The translations under genes and the position numbers were made by a program. Positions 1-11,808 of a stretch of 64,000 nt of DNA are shown here, one piece after another. The notes beneath the pieces were generated by a model. That model made no database searches. It saw only the letters and a program-made list of their open reading frames with translations, and was not told where the DNA came from. Where the stretch lies: contig NC_092578.1 of assembly GCF_037975245.1 (NCBI RefSeq), positions 17,044,821 through 17,108,820 of the forward strand, in the 5' to 3' direction. Position 1 is the first letter of the stretch. Every line of letters begins with the position of its first letter. The stretch is from Apostichopus japonicus. Its lineage: Eukaryota > Echinodermata > Holothuroidea > Aspidochirotida > Stichopodidae.

Positions 1-454
1 ACACAAAAGGTGGTGTCTAGCTGTGGAATGTGGTCTTAATTATTTACTCATCATTTGTTTGAACAAATAAACTGTGTCTGCTGCAGTGAAACATGTCCAG
101 CCAAAATCACTTTTTGGGGATGTAAATTAAATGACGACAATTGTCAGGCTATATGCTACTTAAAAACCAGAGGTGGAACCTCTGCAAGTAAATATAGGAC
201 AAAAACTACTTACATATAAACTTGTTAATGGGGACTTAACCTGCAAAGATTTACAGTACACTTTCTCGGTTCTCACCTACCTTTGTGACCTTTCCGTATG
301 CTTAATACCTATTTGGAAATGAGTTATACTCAAACACAGCATTCTGCCATGCACTACAAGTTATTTGCATGGTACAAATAACAGATATGATGCCATTCAT
401 ATTGGAACTAGTTACTAACTACAGAAAATTGTTCACTTTTTAAGACATGCTTAC

Positions 455-2589
455 CTCATCATCACATCAGTAATGAAATAAGAAGTTGATGCTGCAGTCT
501 TGTCAGGCACTGCCTTAGTCTCAGGCCACTTTGAATAGAAGTCAGACAGTGTTATCATGTACAGTCGATTGGCAGCTGTCACTGGTAGAGGACCAATAAG
601 ATCAACACCAACCTGTTAAGAAAGAAGACAGCATTTAGGTGCTAATTTAATTTTTTTTTACAAGTTGCAGGCTTTGCCTTGACTGTTGTTCTATTCCATT
701 GCTTCATGCTGTACACAGATCTAGATAAAAACAGTGGGATATCTGATCGAAACAGGGTGTTGGTGGATTTAGGCCAATTATTTTTACCTTGCAAATATGA
801 AAATGTAACTTACACCATACTGTACCATATATTTACAATCGCTTCAACCACTAAACCAGTAAAATGATACGCCACTTTTTGCAACTTACAATTACATGCC
901 TATATTGATGGTTGCTCTGCAGTTAGGCCAGAGTGTGGCTTAAAAGTTTGCTGTATAGGCCCTAAATATGCCAAATTTTCACTTTGGACAAAATTCTGTA
1001 AGTATGTTTATATCCCTGAAGGAAATTTACCTCACTGGGACATTCAATCATCTCGTGTCATCATTTAGAATGTCTGAGCACAATTTAAAGGGTTATTACC
1101 CCCAGAAAAGTACTTTTTGAAAACTTCTAGCAACTAAAGTGGCCAAAATTTAGGGCCAATACAGACTACCGTTAAACTTGTAAATGTTTAATTTGTCCAG
1201 AAAGAATGACATTAACTAAACTAAACCTTCACTGCATACTGCGGACATCTTGTGCAATTAAAACAGATTGAATATTTACCTGTTTCCATAATCCAGTTAC
1301 AGGAATGCTATGGCGACTTGTTCGTAGGTCTACATGACAATGACGCTTTGACATCCTGTTGAGCATAACTTGTTACATCAACGTTGATAGTTTTCCAATA
1401 GAATCTAGACAATAGACATAGTCTGTTGTCTGGTTTATCTATGCAAAGATGAACACCTTCAAAGAAATAAGAAAATTCATGATCAAAGGAGATCATGTTT
1501 TTTTGCCCCCCCAAAAAAAAACCACAAACAAACACACACAAATATATGGGCTGCAGAATTGGTAGTTCTAGCTGAAGTGCCTTAAAATTGAATTACAACT
1601 CTATATCAGTGTTTGAAATGGAATATTCCCATTATTGTACACATTGCTTGGCCACAATTGGGGTCTATAGATATTTAAGAAGTTTTCTTCTGCAGTGAGG
1701 TTTGGCATGTAGAGAATATGCCACACCTAAAAAAGTACTATCAGGCCTTCAATATCTGTTCTTACCAACCAATATTAATGAACGGGAATTTATTATGTAC
1801 AGTATTAGTGCCACTTTCCTCTAGAAGTAGGCTCGGCTATATGCTATAGTCCAATAATTGCATTTATAGTGTCCCATGCATGCAAACCAGACTAGCTCTC
1901 TAAGCTTTAGTAATCTGTTGTTATCTTTTATGATAGGCAGGGCGATTAAAGGTGGAAATTTATAATAATTGTCACAAAAATTTGTTTGGGTAAATTTGTT
2001 TGGGTAAACAATTGGGTAAACAAAACGAAAAGAAATAGGCCCTAATAACTTTGCTCAAGCATACAACTGATTATAATGTTGCACAAGCAATTGCTTGACT
2101 TTTGCGAATGAGTTTTTACAACTAACCAAACGTGGTAAAAGAATATCATGATTTGTTCACCAAAAAGGTCCTAGAGGCCTGGTTATAGTTTAACTGTGGA
2201 ATGGCCGTTCGCCATTTAACAAGCAAAGGCATATTGTGTATCCTATACTGTAAGTTACAGACATTACCTTATAGATGTCACTAGTCAGTGTGAGCTGCTT
2301 CGATTTGGGCGAGTTGAGTAGCCCTAGATAGCAACACTTTCCTTCAATTTCGGTACGCAAGAGTTCCATTTTCAGCCAGTCTGAAAGACTGACTTTGTCT
2401 CCGTAAGATTCTTCTCTGTTTTATTCTTGTAAACCCACTTGGATAGCTCTCATCTCTTAGAATATCCGCAATTTGTCTCACGTTTTCTGCTAGCTTTTCC
2501 GTTTTTAGTTGTCGCACGACTTTACTGCTAAATATACGGAAGCCGAAATGCGACAATTTGCTAATAATACGGATACTGCCAGAGTCCAT
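455..2589 (-). pseudogene. Broken spliced integrase-like gene (zinc-binding plus catalytic core)
   Basis: Three exon-like blocks on the minus strand read in order as a Ty3/gypsy-type integrase. Block 1 (2589 to 2268, donor GTAATG) holds YPSGF, then RRILRRQ, then the approach to the zinc domain. Block 2 (1456 to 1280, acceptor after TTTCTTTGAAG, donor GTAAAT) holds VHLCIDK and RFYWKTINVDV, typical of the integrase H2C2 zinc domain, although the expected cysteine pair is not intact. Block 3 (612 to 455, acceptor AACAG, donor GTAAGC) holds GVDLIGPLP and LSDFYSKWPE, which carry the first two catalytic aspartates. The phase joining blocks 2 and 3 is correct if one frame break in block 2 is allowed. 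The third acidic residue would lie beyond the left edge. In-frame stops at the end of block 1 and the break in block 2 suggest a decayed gene. Introns favour a domesticated integrase (GIN1 or KRBA2 style) or a Ginger-type transposon over a plain retrotransposon; I cannot decide between them. Confidence 0.6.
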
Positions 2590-2599
2590 TACTAATTAA

Positions 2600-3429
2600 A
2601 TTTTTGCTACTCGAACGTACATGCTACGGCGGACATTGTGTTCAGGGGGACACAATTTACAACAAAATATATGACCGTCGAATAATGTCCCCCTCCGTGT
2701 AACCATAGCATATTCTGTCTGGGGAGACAGTCTGTACCAACTGGCCTTGTACAATAGGTCCGGGGAGACCAAACGTACTGGTAAATCCAGTATAAACTGT
2801 CCTGTGGGACCGGGACAGTTTATACTGAATATGGAATATTTGCGACAGTTTGTACTGCTACACCGGCATCAGACGTTTCTTTGTGCGCGAGTCTTCATTC
2901 CCTTCAAAGTTTTAGGTGTAGGGAAATTGTTGGTGAGGCAAGTTGAAACCGTGTCGGACGTTTGCATATCGTTCAAGATCTCCGAACATTAACGTTTAAC
3001 TGCAGAGAAAAGAGAACGCTTGCTTGGTATCGATGGCACAGAGCACTTTTATATCCCTGTTTCTGTGGTGGTTCCATTTCTCGTTGACGTATAGCAGTGC
3101 ATGGTACACCAGGTCCTTGGCCGGGTTCCCGGGACTGGCAGAAACCCAAAGTTACATTTTATTCTTTCCCCAACAAGTGTGCCCAACATGTAATTTTAAC
3201 CTGCTTATTTTCAGCAGTATTATGGTAATGGTATGGTAATCTTATATCAGTGTCATTGCATATATAGCTATAAGTATAGAAGACTGTATGACGACTAGTA
3301 ATATCTTAAGTTTTATTGTAAAATAAAAATACAATAGTTTTAACTAAAATCTCATCTTTGATTCGTTTTTTGCATTTTGCCAGTCACTCTTCCGTTGTTT
3401 ATTTACATATCTCATTAATTCTCTCTTTT

Positions 3430-3513
<84 letters not shown>

Positions 3514-3540
3514 TATATATTTATATACTTTTCATTGTTC
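2600..3540. other. Intergenic sequence left of the array
   Basis: I see no supported gene here. At 2788-2827 there is a perfect 15-bp inverted repeat with a 10-base loop. At about 2860-2915 there is a fragment resembling the right end of the TTAA-type element found at 7778. The common 5' module that precedes copies B to E is absent, so this marks the left border of the tandem array. Confidence 0.5.
3434..3509. repeat. (TA)n microsatellite before exon 1 of copy A
   Basis: Nearly pure TA dinucleotide run directly upstream of the acceptor-like TTCTTTCAG that precedes the start codon of copy A. Copy B has an equivalent run at 14616-14662. Confidence 0.95.
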
Positions 3541-3547
3541 TTTCAGG

Positions 3548-4772
3548 ATGGCGCGTTTCTTCATCTTTTGCCTGTTTCTCGTTATTACTGTTGTAAACCT
3601 CAGTCAGGCATGCTCTGGCTCCTCGTCCGGTTCGGACTCAGGGGGTGGTAATGATCGTGACCCACCCCAACCCGATTCCCCTGGACCCTTGGATTTTCCC
3701 ATCGGTGACAGCGGTGCTACGATATCGCCCACGTACGACCCTGACACTGGTGCTGTTGGTGTTGAAGTCAACATACCGTAAGTTTCATCGTAATTACTTA
3801 CATAGTGTGTATGGAAGGTTGATGTTATCCAGGAATTATCTGATTATTTCAGTTCCTCTGTTATGGCGAAAATGACCGTTTCCAAACATTTCTTTCCTTT
3901 ATAACGAGTAAAAACGTATTTTGTGATTTGAAAGATCGTATTATACTCCTTAACAGCTTGTTTCCAAACGATCACAAATGAATGGATATGGATACGTTGG
4001 GCAAGGACGGTGTAGGGGTGGGGGCGAGGGGGTGGGGGAGGCTGGGAGTAATTTAGTTGAAAGAGGGCATAAACATATATAGTCGTAATAATCACAAGGT
4101 AATATATTTTAATATCAAATTATCAAATTATAAATATATAACTTTTATAAATTATATATCACTTAAATAACACATCATAACGTCCTATAATAACTATTTC
4201 ACAAAAGCGAAGGTTTTGGCGGGGGAGGGGAGGAGAGGGGAGGAGAGGAGAGGAGAGGGTAGGGTAAATAATTTGAGAAAAAATCATGGTTCACAATTCC
4301 AACTAATTCCACCTTGTACTTTAAAAGAGAAAAAGGTTTTTTAAGTTTATTTAATTTTTTGAAATGTAACGATACCGTATACCATATTCATTTATTTGTC
4401 ACTTTAGTCTACCGCAGTGGTGTGTATTTCGTTCGTAAGGGGTGTTCCGTAGAGTATACACTCGTCTTGTCGCCATGACCTCGGCTACAAAATATATTTT
4501 TTTGATGCCACAATACTGTGAAGTCACCAAATAGAAAATATTTGTCAATCACTTTAGTTTTGAGAAAGAATGAAAAAAAAAAACTGTTTTCTTGTATTTT
4601 GCAGTTTCCGTCGCGATATTGGAAGTCGGAAGGCAACCGTCTTTAAGCTGCTTGATGTCAATGGCGATCAATTCATTGATGTGTGTGAATGGACGAAAGA
4701 GGGCGGCAAAGCTAAAAACTTTGTTACATTCCTCGGTGATGATGACATGGACGGTTAGTTGACAGTTGTTAG

Positions 4773-4809
<37 letters not shown>

Positions 4810-4836
4810 AATATATATATATATATAAATAAATAA

Positions 4837-4910
<74 letters not shown>

Positions 4911-5663
4911 ATTTATTTATATATAAATATATATACATATAAATATGTATCCTTATATATATTTATTTAACACTCTGAAATGTGTTGAGTGAGGTTAATC
5001 AATTGTAGTGACTGGACTATTCAGTCTGCTACCGACCGTTAGTTTCTGATCCTCGGGTGTACAAAAAAACTAAAAAAGACTTTTGTATAACCTCAAATGG
5101 CATGTTTTTACAATGATCATTATTGCATTAGTTTTTGTGTGGACGATGAGCACAGACTAACAATCTACCTAATTTCCCCTTAGTTTCAAACCTATTATGC
5201 TGCTATAGCCTTACCCCCTTAGTGAATTGAATCCTATATTTTTCTGTTCTCATTCATACTTTCCCATTGTCTTTCATACTTTCCCCATTGTCATTCACAC
5301 TGCCCATTGTCATTCATACTTTTCCAATGTCATTCATACTTCCCATTGTCATTCATACTTCCTATCGTCATTCATACTTCCCCATTGTCATTTATGCTTT
5401 CCCCTTGTCATTCATACTTTCCCATTGTCATTCATACTTTCCCATTGTCATTCATACTTCACCATTGTCATTCATACTTCCTATTGTCATTCATACTTTC
5501 CCATTGTCATTCATGCTTTCCCATTGTCATTCATACTTTCTCATTGTCATTCATACTTTCCCATTCTGCAACATACGTTCCCATTCTCAACTCTCTGTCT
5601 TCTATCTTCCCCTCAGGCGACGAAAGGATCTCTTGGCAAGAATTCCCCGATATGAATGTCTAG
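3548..5663 (+). CDS. Secreted EF-hand pair protein, copy A (type 1)
   Basis: Exons 3548-3777, 4605-4753 and 5617-5663 join to 426 nt, 141 residues plus stop, with intron phases 2 and 1 and donors GTAAGT and GTTAGT. Residues 1-21 form a signal peptide with likely cleavage before CSGSS. A Ser/Gly/Pro-rich segment follows, then a stretch with FPIGDSG and PTYDPDTG. The first EF loop is residues 94-105 ([12 protein letters not shown], canonical liganding positions). The second is 124-135 ([12 protein letters not shown], with Glu in place of the usual Gly at position 6), split by intron 2 after DMDG. The likely role is extracellular or secretory-pathway calcium binding; the ligand partner and process are unknown. 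The start was chosen because the same MAR motif begins all five copies and an acceptor-like TTTCAG lies one base upstream. Unlike copies B to E, no common 5' module is found upstream, so this copy may lack its usual promoter. Confidence 0.85.
4771..4945. repeat. AT-rich microsatellite in intron 2 of copy A
   Basis: Long TA run with interspersed AAAT and TTTA. It and about 150 bases after it are missing from the matching intron of copy B (near 16140), which accounts for much of the length difference between the two introns. Confidence 0.9.
5250..5575. repeat. 20-bp minisatellite in intron 2 of copy A
   Basis: About 16 copies of a pyrimidine-rich unit close to CATTCATACTTTCCCATTGT, with 19 to 21-base variants, ending about 40 bases before the exon 3 acceptor. 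Open frames across it are a by-product of the repeat. The same array is at 16285-16620 in copy B. Confidence 0.92.
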
Positions 5664-6714
5664 ACCGAGAAAGGACAATGATCGAGGCTGAGACAGACTA
5701 GAAAATGAGCAACTTTCGATCGTATGTGACTCATAAACAGAGTTTAATTTTAGGTGGATCGGTGAAGAGAAGTTGGTAGGGGATGAGGGGAGGGGTAGGC
5801 TTTAGGTTAAAAGTCCGAAATCAGTGCGTTGCAAGTTTTGTACATATGAGGATCATCCATGGGCCTTTTTACATATATTTTGGTTAATATCAACGTGACG
5901 AAGTGGGGGAGGGGGGGGGGAGCGTAAGGTAGCCGGGAGGTTTATAATAAGGAACACAAATACAGAAACATGAGTTTTGTGTTTGCTTTATTCTCAAGTC
6001 AATTATTGCCCGTAAATGTTCGTTTTATAAGTAAATTTCAAACACATGCGTGAAACTGATATTCTCCAACCCCTCTAAACGGAGGCACACCATTCCATGC
6101 CATCCTGGACCCATGTTCACCCTTCCTATACCCCCTCCCCCACCCCTTCAAGTTTCACATCTGACACTCATTCTTATAGTTTTTAAAATAAGTTGTATTC
6201 TGTTTGGAAAAACAAAATGAAAGTAATTATCAAAAATACAAACCGTGATTACTGTGTTTGATTTAATCTCCTTTGTCAGAGTTAAATCTCTCTTTTGGAT
6301 CATTCAATTGTACATTTCTATGGACGTGTAGAAAGTGGGCTGATTTGCCCCGACGCCATCCTCCAAACAGAGACACGCACACTTAACCTTCACCTCTCGC
6401 TTACCCTTCCCTGTTTTCTACCCCTCCCTCTTCTCTACCCCCTCGCGCACCCCTCAACCCTCGTCGTGCACCCCTCAACCCCCTCCGTCTTCTCTACCCT
6501 CGCCCCAAAACCGTTTCACTTTCGGTGTTAGTGCATCACATAAGTAAGTGATTTTAGGCATTGCTTCTATACTGTACCGCATCGCACGAAAGGTCTATTC
6601 CGAGAATTGTTATTGTAAAAGTTGAAGGTTTACAGTCTTGTACGAGGCTGATGCCTCCTCACATGACTTTACAACTTAACCCCTGGTCATTGGTAACTTG
6701 TCACACCCACACAC
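5664..6714. other. 3' flank of copy A
   Basis: No second gene is seen. The sequence is shared with the flank of copy B (16718-17800) and, in part, with a relic at 45756-45995. It includes G-rich runs near 5905 and C-rich stretches near 6130 and 6420. I could not identify a convincing polyadenylation signal. Confidence 0.5.
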
Positions 6715-6991
6715 CAAAGTGTGCACAATTCAATCAATCTCTCCTGGGGCACCACAGTGCACCACAACCACGTGTCCCCCGGGGGACTTCCCATAGGGTG
6801 CAGCCACAAACCGGCGCACGCAACTATATTTACAAGTTACCTCGCAGGTCCCCATTTATACACCTGGGTGAAGAGAGGCAATGGAGATAAAGCGCCTTGC
6901 CCAAGGACACAACACAATGATCTGGCCAGGGCTCGAACCTGTAATCCTTAGATCACAAGTCCACTGCCTTAACCACTTGACCACAACGCCC
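6715..6991 (-). mobile_element. tRNA-derived SINE (minus strand), unit A
   Basis: On the minus strand the element begins at about 6991 with a tRNA-like head: an A-box-like GTGGTCAAGTGGTTAAGG and a B-box-like GGTTCGAGCCC. It is followed by CCTTGGGCAAGGCGCTTT, a motif common to animal SINEs of this kind. The tail end is uncertain. It is duplicated with the unit at 17795-18071. Confidence 0.6.
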
Positions 6992-6999
6992 TTGTACGT

Positions 7000-7777
7000 A
7001 CGTACAACGAAAAGTATTTGAGATCGAGTTACTTTGGAAGTTGGGGGAGGGTGGGGGGGGGTAGTACGTGTATTTCTCACGTTTAGTAGGTGACGGCATA
7101 GTCACAACCATCGGAGGGGTGATTTACTAAACATCATGCCCCTATCGGAGCCCCATAGTTGCCCCTTATACATATAGTATCTTTTGTATATAACAGCTGT
7201 GAAGATCCGTGAATTTAAGACGAAATCCCTTTTAGCCGTCTATAGCAGGAGCGGTGACGACAATTAAGTTATTTTCGAAAAATAAGGAGGTACATCTATT
7301 ATCTGCCCTATTGTTGTCTAACCGTCAAGAAGTGCATTTCAGTATGGTGTCCTCTATTATCTATATGTATACCACAAAGATATTGAAGTAGGAAGAATGA
7401 CGTCATGCGACTTATACTGAAGCCACCCATCCTACAGGTGGCGCTTTGCTTATACGACAAGAAGGTACTGGTGGGGGAGGGTTGCATTTTCACGGCATTT
7501 CTTCAAGGACAACTATGACACTATTTGAGTAGAGCACTTAAATAATACAAGCAAGAAAAATGTTTGCAATGTGCCTCTCAGATACCGGAAATGACACTTT
7601 CCAGACATTAAGAGTTGCACAAAACACTCCACTTACTCGAGTCATTATTGAGGCGAAAAAAAAAATTCAAAGTTGATTCTTCAGTTATGGAGTATAGTAC
7701 TTACCAATATTGTCGCTCATAACATGTCTTAATTTGTGCAACGTACACCTACTCAAGTATTTTCAAGGCTTCACTGC
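7000..7777. other. Unit A spacer without a gene
   Basis: Spacer that matches 18080-18973 of unit B closely. Unit B has about 110 extra bases at 18830-18960. I see no coding signal or recognisable element. Confidence 0.4.
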
Positions 7778-8150
7778 TTAAAGGTATTGAAGACTCGCCC
7801 CAAACTGCGTGCCGCGCTCTGAAAAAGTTAACTTTCCGTTGCTTGCAAGTGAAGATTTCTTGTCGCTACAAAATACAGACAGTAATGAAACGTGATACGT
7901 ACCTTGTTATCATTTATCTAGACCTGAGATGTCCATCGCTGCTATGCACACTGTGCTGTGGGTATTGACCGTAGTCCGTAGCTGCATGTATTAACAGTAC
8001 ACTAGTGTCTAATTACTGACGTTAGCAAGCTGTGTGTGTATTTTCTGGGATCGATGGTGGTGTCTAACACTTCTGTTTCACCTCATTCAAAACTAGGTCA
8101 GATTACCGGCACGAGACGTTTCTTTGTGCGCGAGTCTTCACATCCTTTAA
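7778..8150 (+). mobile_element. TTAA-type MITE, copy 1
   Basis: The left end reads TTAAAGG then GAAGACTCG; the right end is its inverse, CGAGTCTTCA then CCTTTAA. TTAA lies at both borders. Related copies are at 18974-19342, 21308-21543 and, inverted, 23371-23726. The TTAA target suggests a piggyBac- or Kolobok-like superfamily. No transposase is encoded. Confidence 0.75.
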
Positions 8151-8329
8151 ACACTGTGTCAGCATTCTTCCTATATCTCAATGTCTATGTTATACTACAA
8201 CCGAAGCACACTTTTAGTATATAGTTTCCCGTTGACTTACTTACACACCTAGTCTAGCTATTTCCTTTCTCCTAAATCTAGGACTATGCCCGTGGGTCAT
8301 TCTGTGGCCTGCTGCAGGGTCCTTACAGT

Positions 8330-8690
8330 ATGTTGAATTTCTATTTTGCACTTGAGAACTTTTCAGGGAATTTCCCTCGCAAATTTCCTAACATCGTAAC
8401 ATCATAAATGGCCTTGGCTCTCTTTCAAAACTTTTTCCGAGAAAAAGATTAATAAAAAGCCGGGAAACCACATGGGAAAATATGAAAGAAAGAAAATAAT
8501 CAATTCAAAGTGGTTCATATGTACCATCTCCCCGAATGTAACGTAGGATCATCCTCGCCCCCCCCCCCCCCCCCCGATCCACACTTCCCCTTGTTGAAAG
8601 TTTCTTTCAAGTACCCATGCAATTCTTCCAGTTATTTCCATGTAGTCAAGAGTTTACGTTTTGACACGTACTAGAGTGTCACAAATACTG
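8330..8690. repeat. Dispersed repeat with CTTTTCAGGGAATT core, unit A
   Basis: Repeated block running from a core with ACTTTTCAGGGAATT through a CTACTTCCGATAAA-like motif and a C-rich tract. It is duplicated at 19537-19850, and the core recurs in the 5' modules at 13026, 22388, 30240, 47310 and 60545 and in the longer repeats at 9515 and elsewhere. No coding potential is seen. Confidence 0.6.
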
Positions 8691-8800
8691 ACTCGGTATC
8701 ATCCGACAGAAGCAAAAAATATATAAAATGTACGCTACGCCAAGACTTCAATCCATGGTGCTTTAGAAGAGTAGGTGCATGAGACATTGCTGGCAACTAT

Positions 8801-8847
8801 TTAGACATTCACAGCTTGGAATTCTTGCCAAGAGATCTTCTCGCCAC
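8801..8847 (-). pseudogene. Orphan inverted exon 3 of the EF-hand gene, unit A
   Basis: The minus strand carries a 47-nt block with an AG acceptor before it and a TAA stop. It encodes the second half of the type 2 EF loop and the tail QEFQAVNV. One change (Asp to Gly) hits the loop. Sequence on both sides of the block (about 8740-8930) is the inverse of the 3' end of type 2 genes, and no exon 1 or 2 is found upstream on that strand. At about 8930 the sequence switches back to the forward orientation of the type 2 3' flank. Confidence 0.8.
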
Positions 8848-8934
8848 CTTTTATGAAAACAAAACAATAAATTATGTTTGCTAGTATTAATGGCCAATAT
8901 ACAGTGGCGTACGAAGCTATCAAAAAGTAAAAGA

Positions 8935-9510
8935 ACAGAAAACTCATAATAGTGGCAACGAAGCCTGCACAAGGATTATCGGAAAGAATTTTCAACAGAG
9001 ACGGAGGGTGGGGTAGAGTGGGGGGGGGCGGGGGTTGGAGGTTGAGGTGGATGGGGTGCCGAGTCCTTACAGTATGTTCAATTTCGATTATCGCAGGGGG
9101 AAACTCTCCCTCAATATCATTTTGGGAATAAAGTAAGTTGAAAGAAAGCATAATTGCTCTTTGTTTTCATTTTTACATTGCTTTATATTAGTCACCCATT
9201 GTAGATATATTTGGTACTGCAACTTTCGTTTCTAGGACAAGGGGTTGGACGGCGAGTCAACAAACTCCCCATTCCAATAACGTGATGACAATTTTATCAC
9301 AAAATATTGATACCAGTTTCAGTAATATAATATATTTACATTTATGATATTAATATTACTATTACCGTATCATCTAAACACCTCAGTTGTCGATTCGGAG
9401 AACATTTACGCTATTGGAGACCTTAGGTGGTTTAAAATATCATCTGGCTATATGATTCCTCAGTAGCTCTACGTTAGCTCTATATATAGTTGGGAGGGGG
9501 AGGGGGGTGG
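8935..9510. other. Forward-oriented type 2 3' flank in unit A
   Basis: Matches the downstream regions of copies C, D and E, including GGGAATAAAG and GACAAGGGGTTGGACGG. There is no gene. It is a remnant of a type 2 unit joined to the inverted piece at 8740-8930. Confidence 0.6.
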
Positions 9511-9514
9511 AGGG

Positions 9515-10427
9515 GTAAGGGTTGAGTCTTTGCGATATATTCTGCTTTGAGAATACGGTTTACATCTAAACATGCCGAGAATTGTCAGCAATTTTTGCTT
9601 ACCATTCAGCTTCAACCACCAGAAGATTTCGTTCCATCAGGTTACACTCATCTGGAGCATATATGCTAATTTTATGATGTCCTGATTACCTCCAGGTAAC
9701 CTTATTCTTGGTTGTTTTAGAATTATTCTCATTTCCATATAAGTGATCAATTACACTTAAGAACTTTCCAGGGAATTCCCCTCACATATTCCCTAACTTG
9801 GTATATATCATCAACTTTCTTGGCTCTCTTTTAAAACTACTTCAAATAAACAGATTAATATCAAAGCCGCCAAACCGCAGGGGAAAAATTCAAAGAAAAC
9901 AGTCAAATTGGTTCATATATACCGCCTCCGAATGTAACCCAGGATCCTCCCTCCCCCTCCACCCCATTCACACTTCCCCTTGTTGAAAGTTTCTTTCAAG
10001 TACCCATGCAATTCTTCCAGTTATTTTCATGTAGTAAAGAGTTAACGTTTCGTATCAATAGTAGTAAACAAGACTAGTGTGACGTAGTAGATACGTAACG
10101 CCAAAAATGTTGTTTTGCTTTCGTATAAAAAGTTCATTCAATTTACCACTTAATCTTCATCGGTTTCCCAACCCATGCAGGTAGAACAAACCCGTGCCCA
10201 ATCCAAGATGAAACAAAAGAGGGAAAAGAGAAAATGAAATCTCGGCTGTTCAGTGGTTTAGACCAGCGTTTCCCTGGCGACCCATGGACATGAGCACTAC
10301 GTTTCAGTTTCATTATAAATGTGCGCATTATTATTTCGCAAACTTGACAAAACTACAAATGAGAGTGTGTCTTATATAGCATGTCTTAAATATAGTAACT
10401 GAACAAAATTGTTCGACTCCACGGGAG
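9515..10427. repeat. About 0.9-kb unit repeat, copy 1
   Basis: Noncoding block running from a GATATATTCTGC motif through CCAACCCATGCAGGTAGAAC to the edge of a Mutator-like fragment. Other copies are 10880-11799, 20670-21836 (with a MITE inside), 28260-28951 and 59280-60440 (with a SINE inside). Confidence 0.75.
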
Positions 10428-10494
10428 GCAATTTTTCCCCAAGCGCGGTAAAGGCCCCTATTTGCATACCTCGCTTTTCGTTGGCTGGCCCTGC
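10428..10494 (+). mobile_element. Mutator-like MITE, left-end fragment
   Basis: About 65 bases match the terminal inverted repeat of the elements at 11809 and 41425 (AGCGCGGTAAAGGCC, TTTGCATACCTCGCT). The match ends abruptly in unit spacer sequence, so the element has been deleted internally and on the right. Confidence 0.65.
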
Positions 10495-10879
10495 ACTTTT
10501 ATCACAAAATATTGATACCAGTTACAGTAATATAATGTATTTATATTTATGATAATTTTACTATTACCGTATCATCTAAACACTTCAGTTGTCGATCCGG
10601 AGAACATTTACTCTAGTGGAGACCCGAGGCCGTCTGTAATATCATCTGGCTGCATGTTTCCTTAGTGGCACTACGTTAGCTCCTAGGGTTCTTTAATATG
10701 TATCTTTGCAACGCTGATCCATTGAACGGACTGTTACAATCGCCTAAGCTGTCAATGTTATCTTTATAAAAGAAAACAAAAGTTTCAGCTCAATGATGAT
10801 ATCATTCACTCAGGTGATACATGCGTGTTACAATATATCACATTTTCCACCAAAAAAAAAGGAGGTGAGGCGGGAAGGG

Positions 10880-11799
10880 GGTAAGGGTTGGGTCTTTCAT
10901 ATATTCTGCTTGAGAATACGGTTTACATCTAAACATGCCAAGAATTGTCAGCAAGTTTTGATTACCATTCAGCTTCAACTACCAGAAGATTTCGTTCCAT
11001 CAGGTTGCACTCATCTGGAGCATATAGGCTAATTTTATGATGTCCTGCAGTGCCAGGTAACCTTATTCTTGGTTGTTTTAGGATTATTATCATTCCATAT
11101 AAGTGATCAAATTACACTTGAGAACTTTTCAGGGAATTCCCCTCACATATTCCCTAAACTGGTATTTATCATCAACTTTCTTGGCTCTCTTTTAAAACTA
11201 CTTAAGATAAACAGATTAATACAAAGCCGCCAAACCACAGAAATAAAAATGAAAGAAAGAAAACGATCAATTCAAATTGGTTCATATATACCACCTCCGA
11301 ATGTAACCTAGGATTCTCCCCCAACCCACAACCCCCACCCCACCAACAATCCACGTTTTTCATTGGTGAAAGTTTCTTTCAATTATCCATGCAATTCTTC
11401 CAGTGATTTCCATGTAGTAAAGTGTTTACGTTTTGTATCAATAGTAGTAATCTTGCAGTAACAAGTGTGACGTGGTAGATACGTAACTCCAAAAAAAAAG
11501 GTGTTTTGCATTCTTATAAAATGTTCATTCAATTTACCACTTAATCTTCATCGGTTTCCCAACCCATGCAGGTAGAACAAGACTGTGCCCAATCAAAGAT
11601 CAAACAAAAGAGTGAAAAGATAATAATGCAATCTCGGCTGTTCAGTGGTTGAGACCAGCGTTTCCCTGGCGACCCATGAACATGCGCACTACGTTTCGGT
11701 TTCATTACAAATGTGCGCATTATTTTTTCGCAAACTTCGCAAAAATGAGAGAGTTCCTTATATAACATGTCTTAAATAACTGAACAATAATGTTCGACT
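10880..11799. repeat. About 0.9-kb unit repeat, copy 2
   Basis: Second copy in unit A of the block at 9515-10427. It is directly adjacent to the full Mutator-like element at 11809. No gene is seen. Confidence 0.7.
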
Positions 11800-11808
11800 C
11801 CACGGGAG

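Noticed and set aside
9798-11311. Small frames repeated in the 0.9-kb unit repeat
   Set aside because: Frames are not kept between the five copies and have no domain features.
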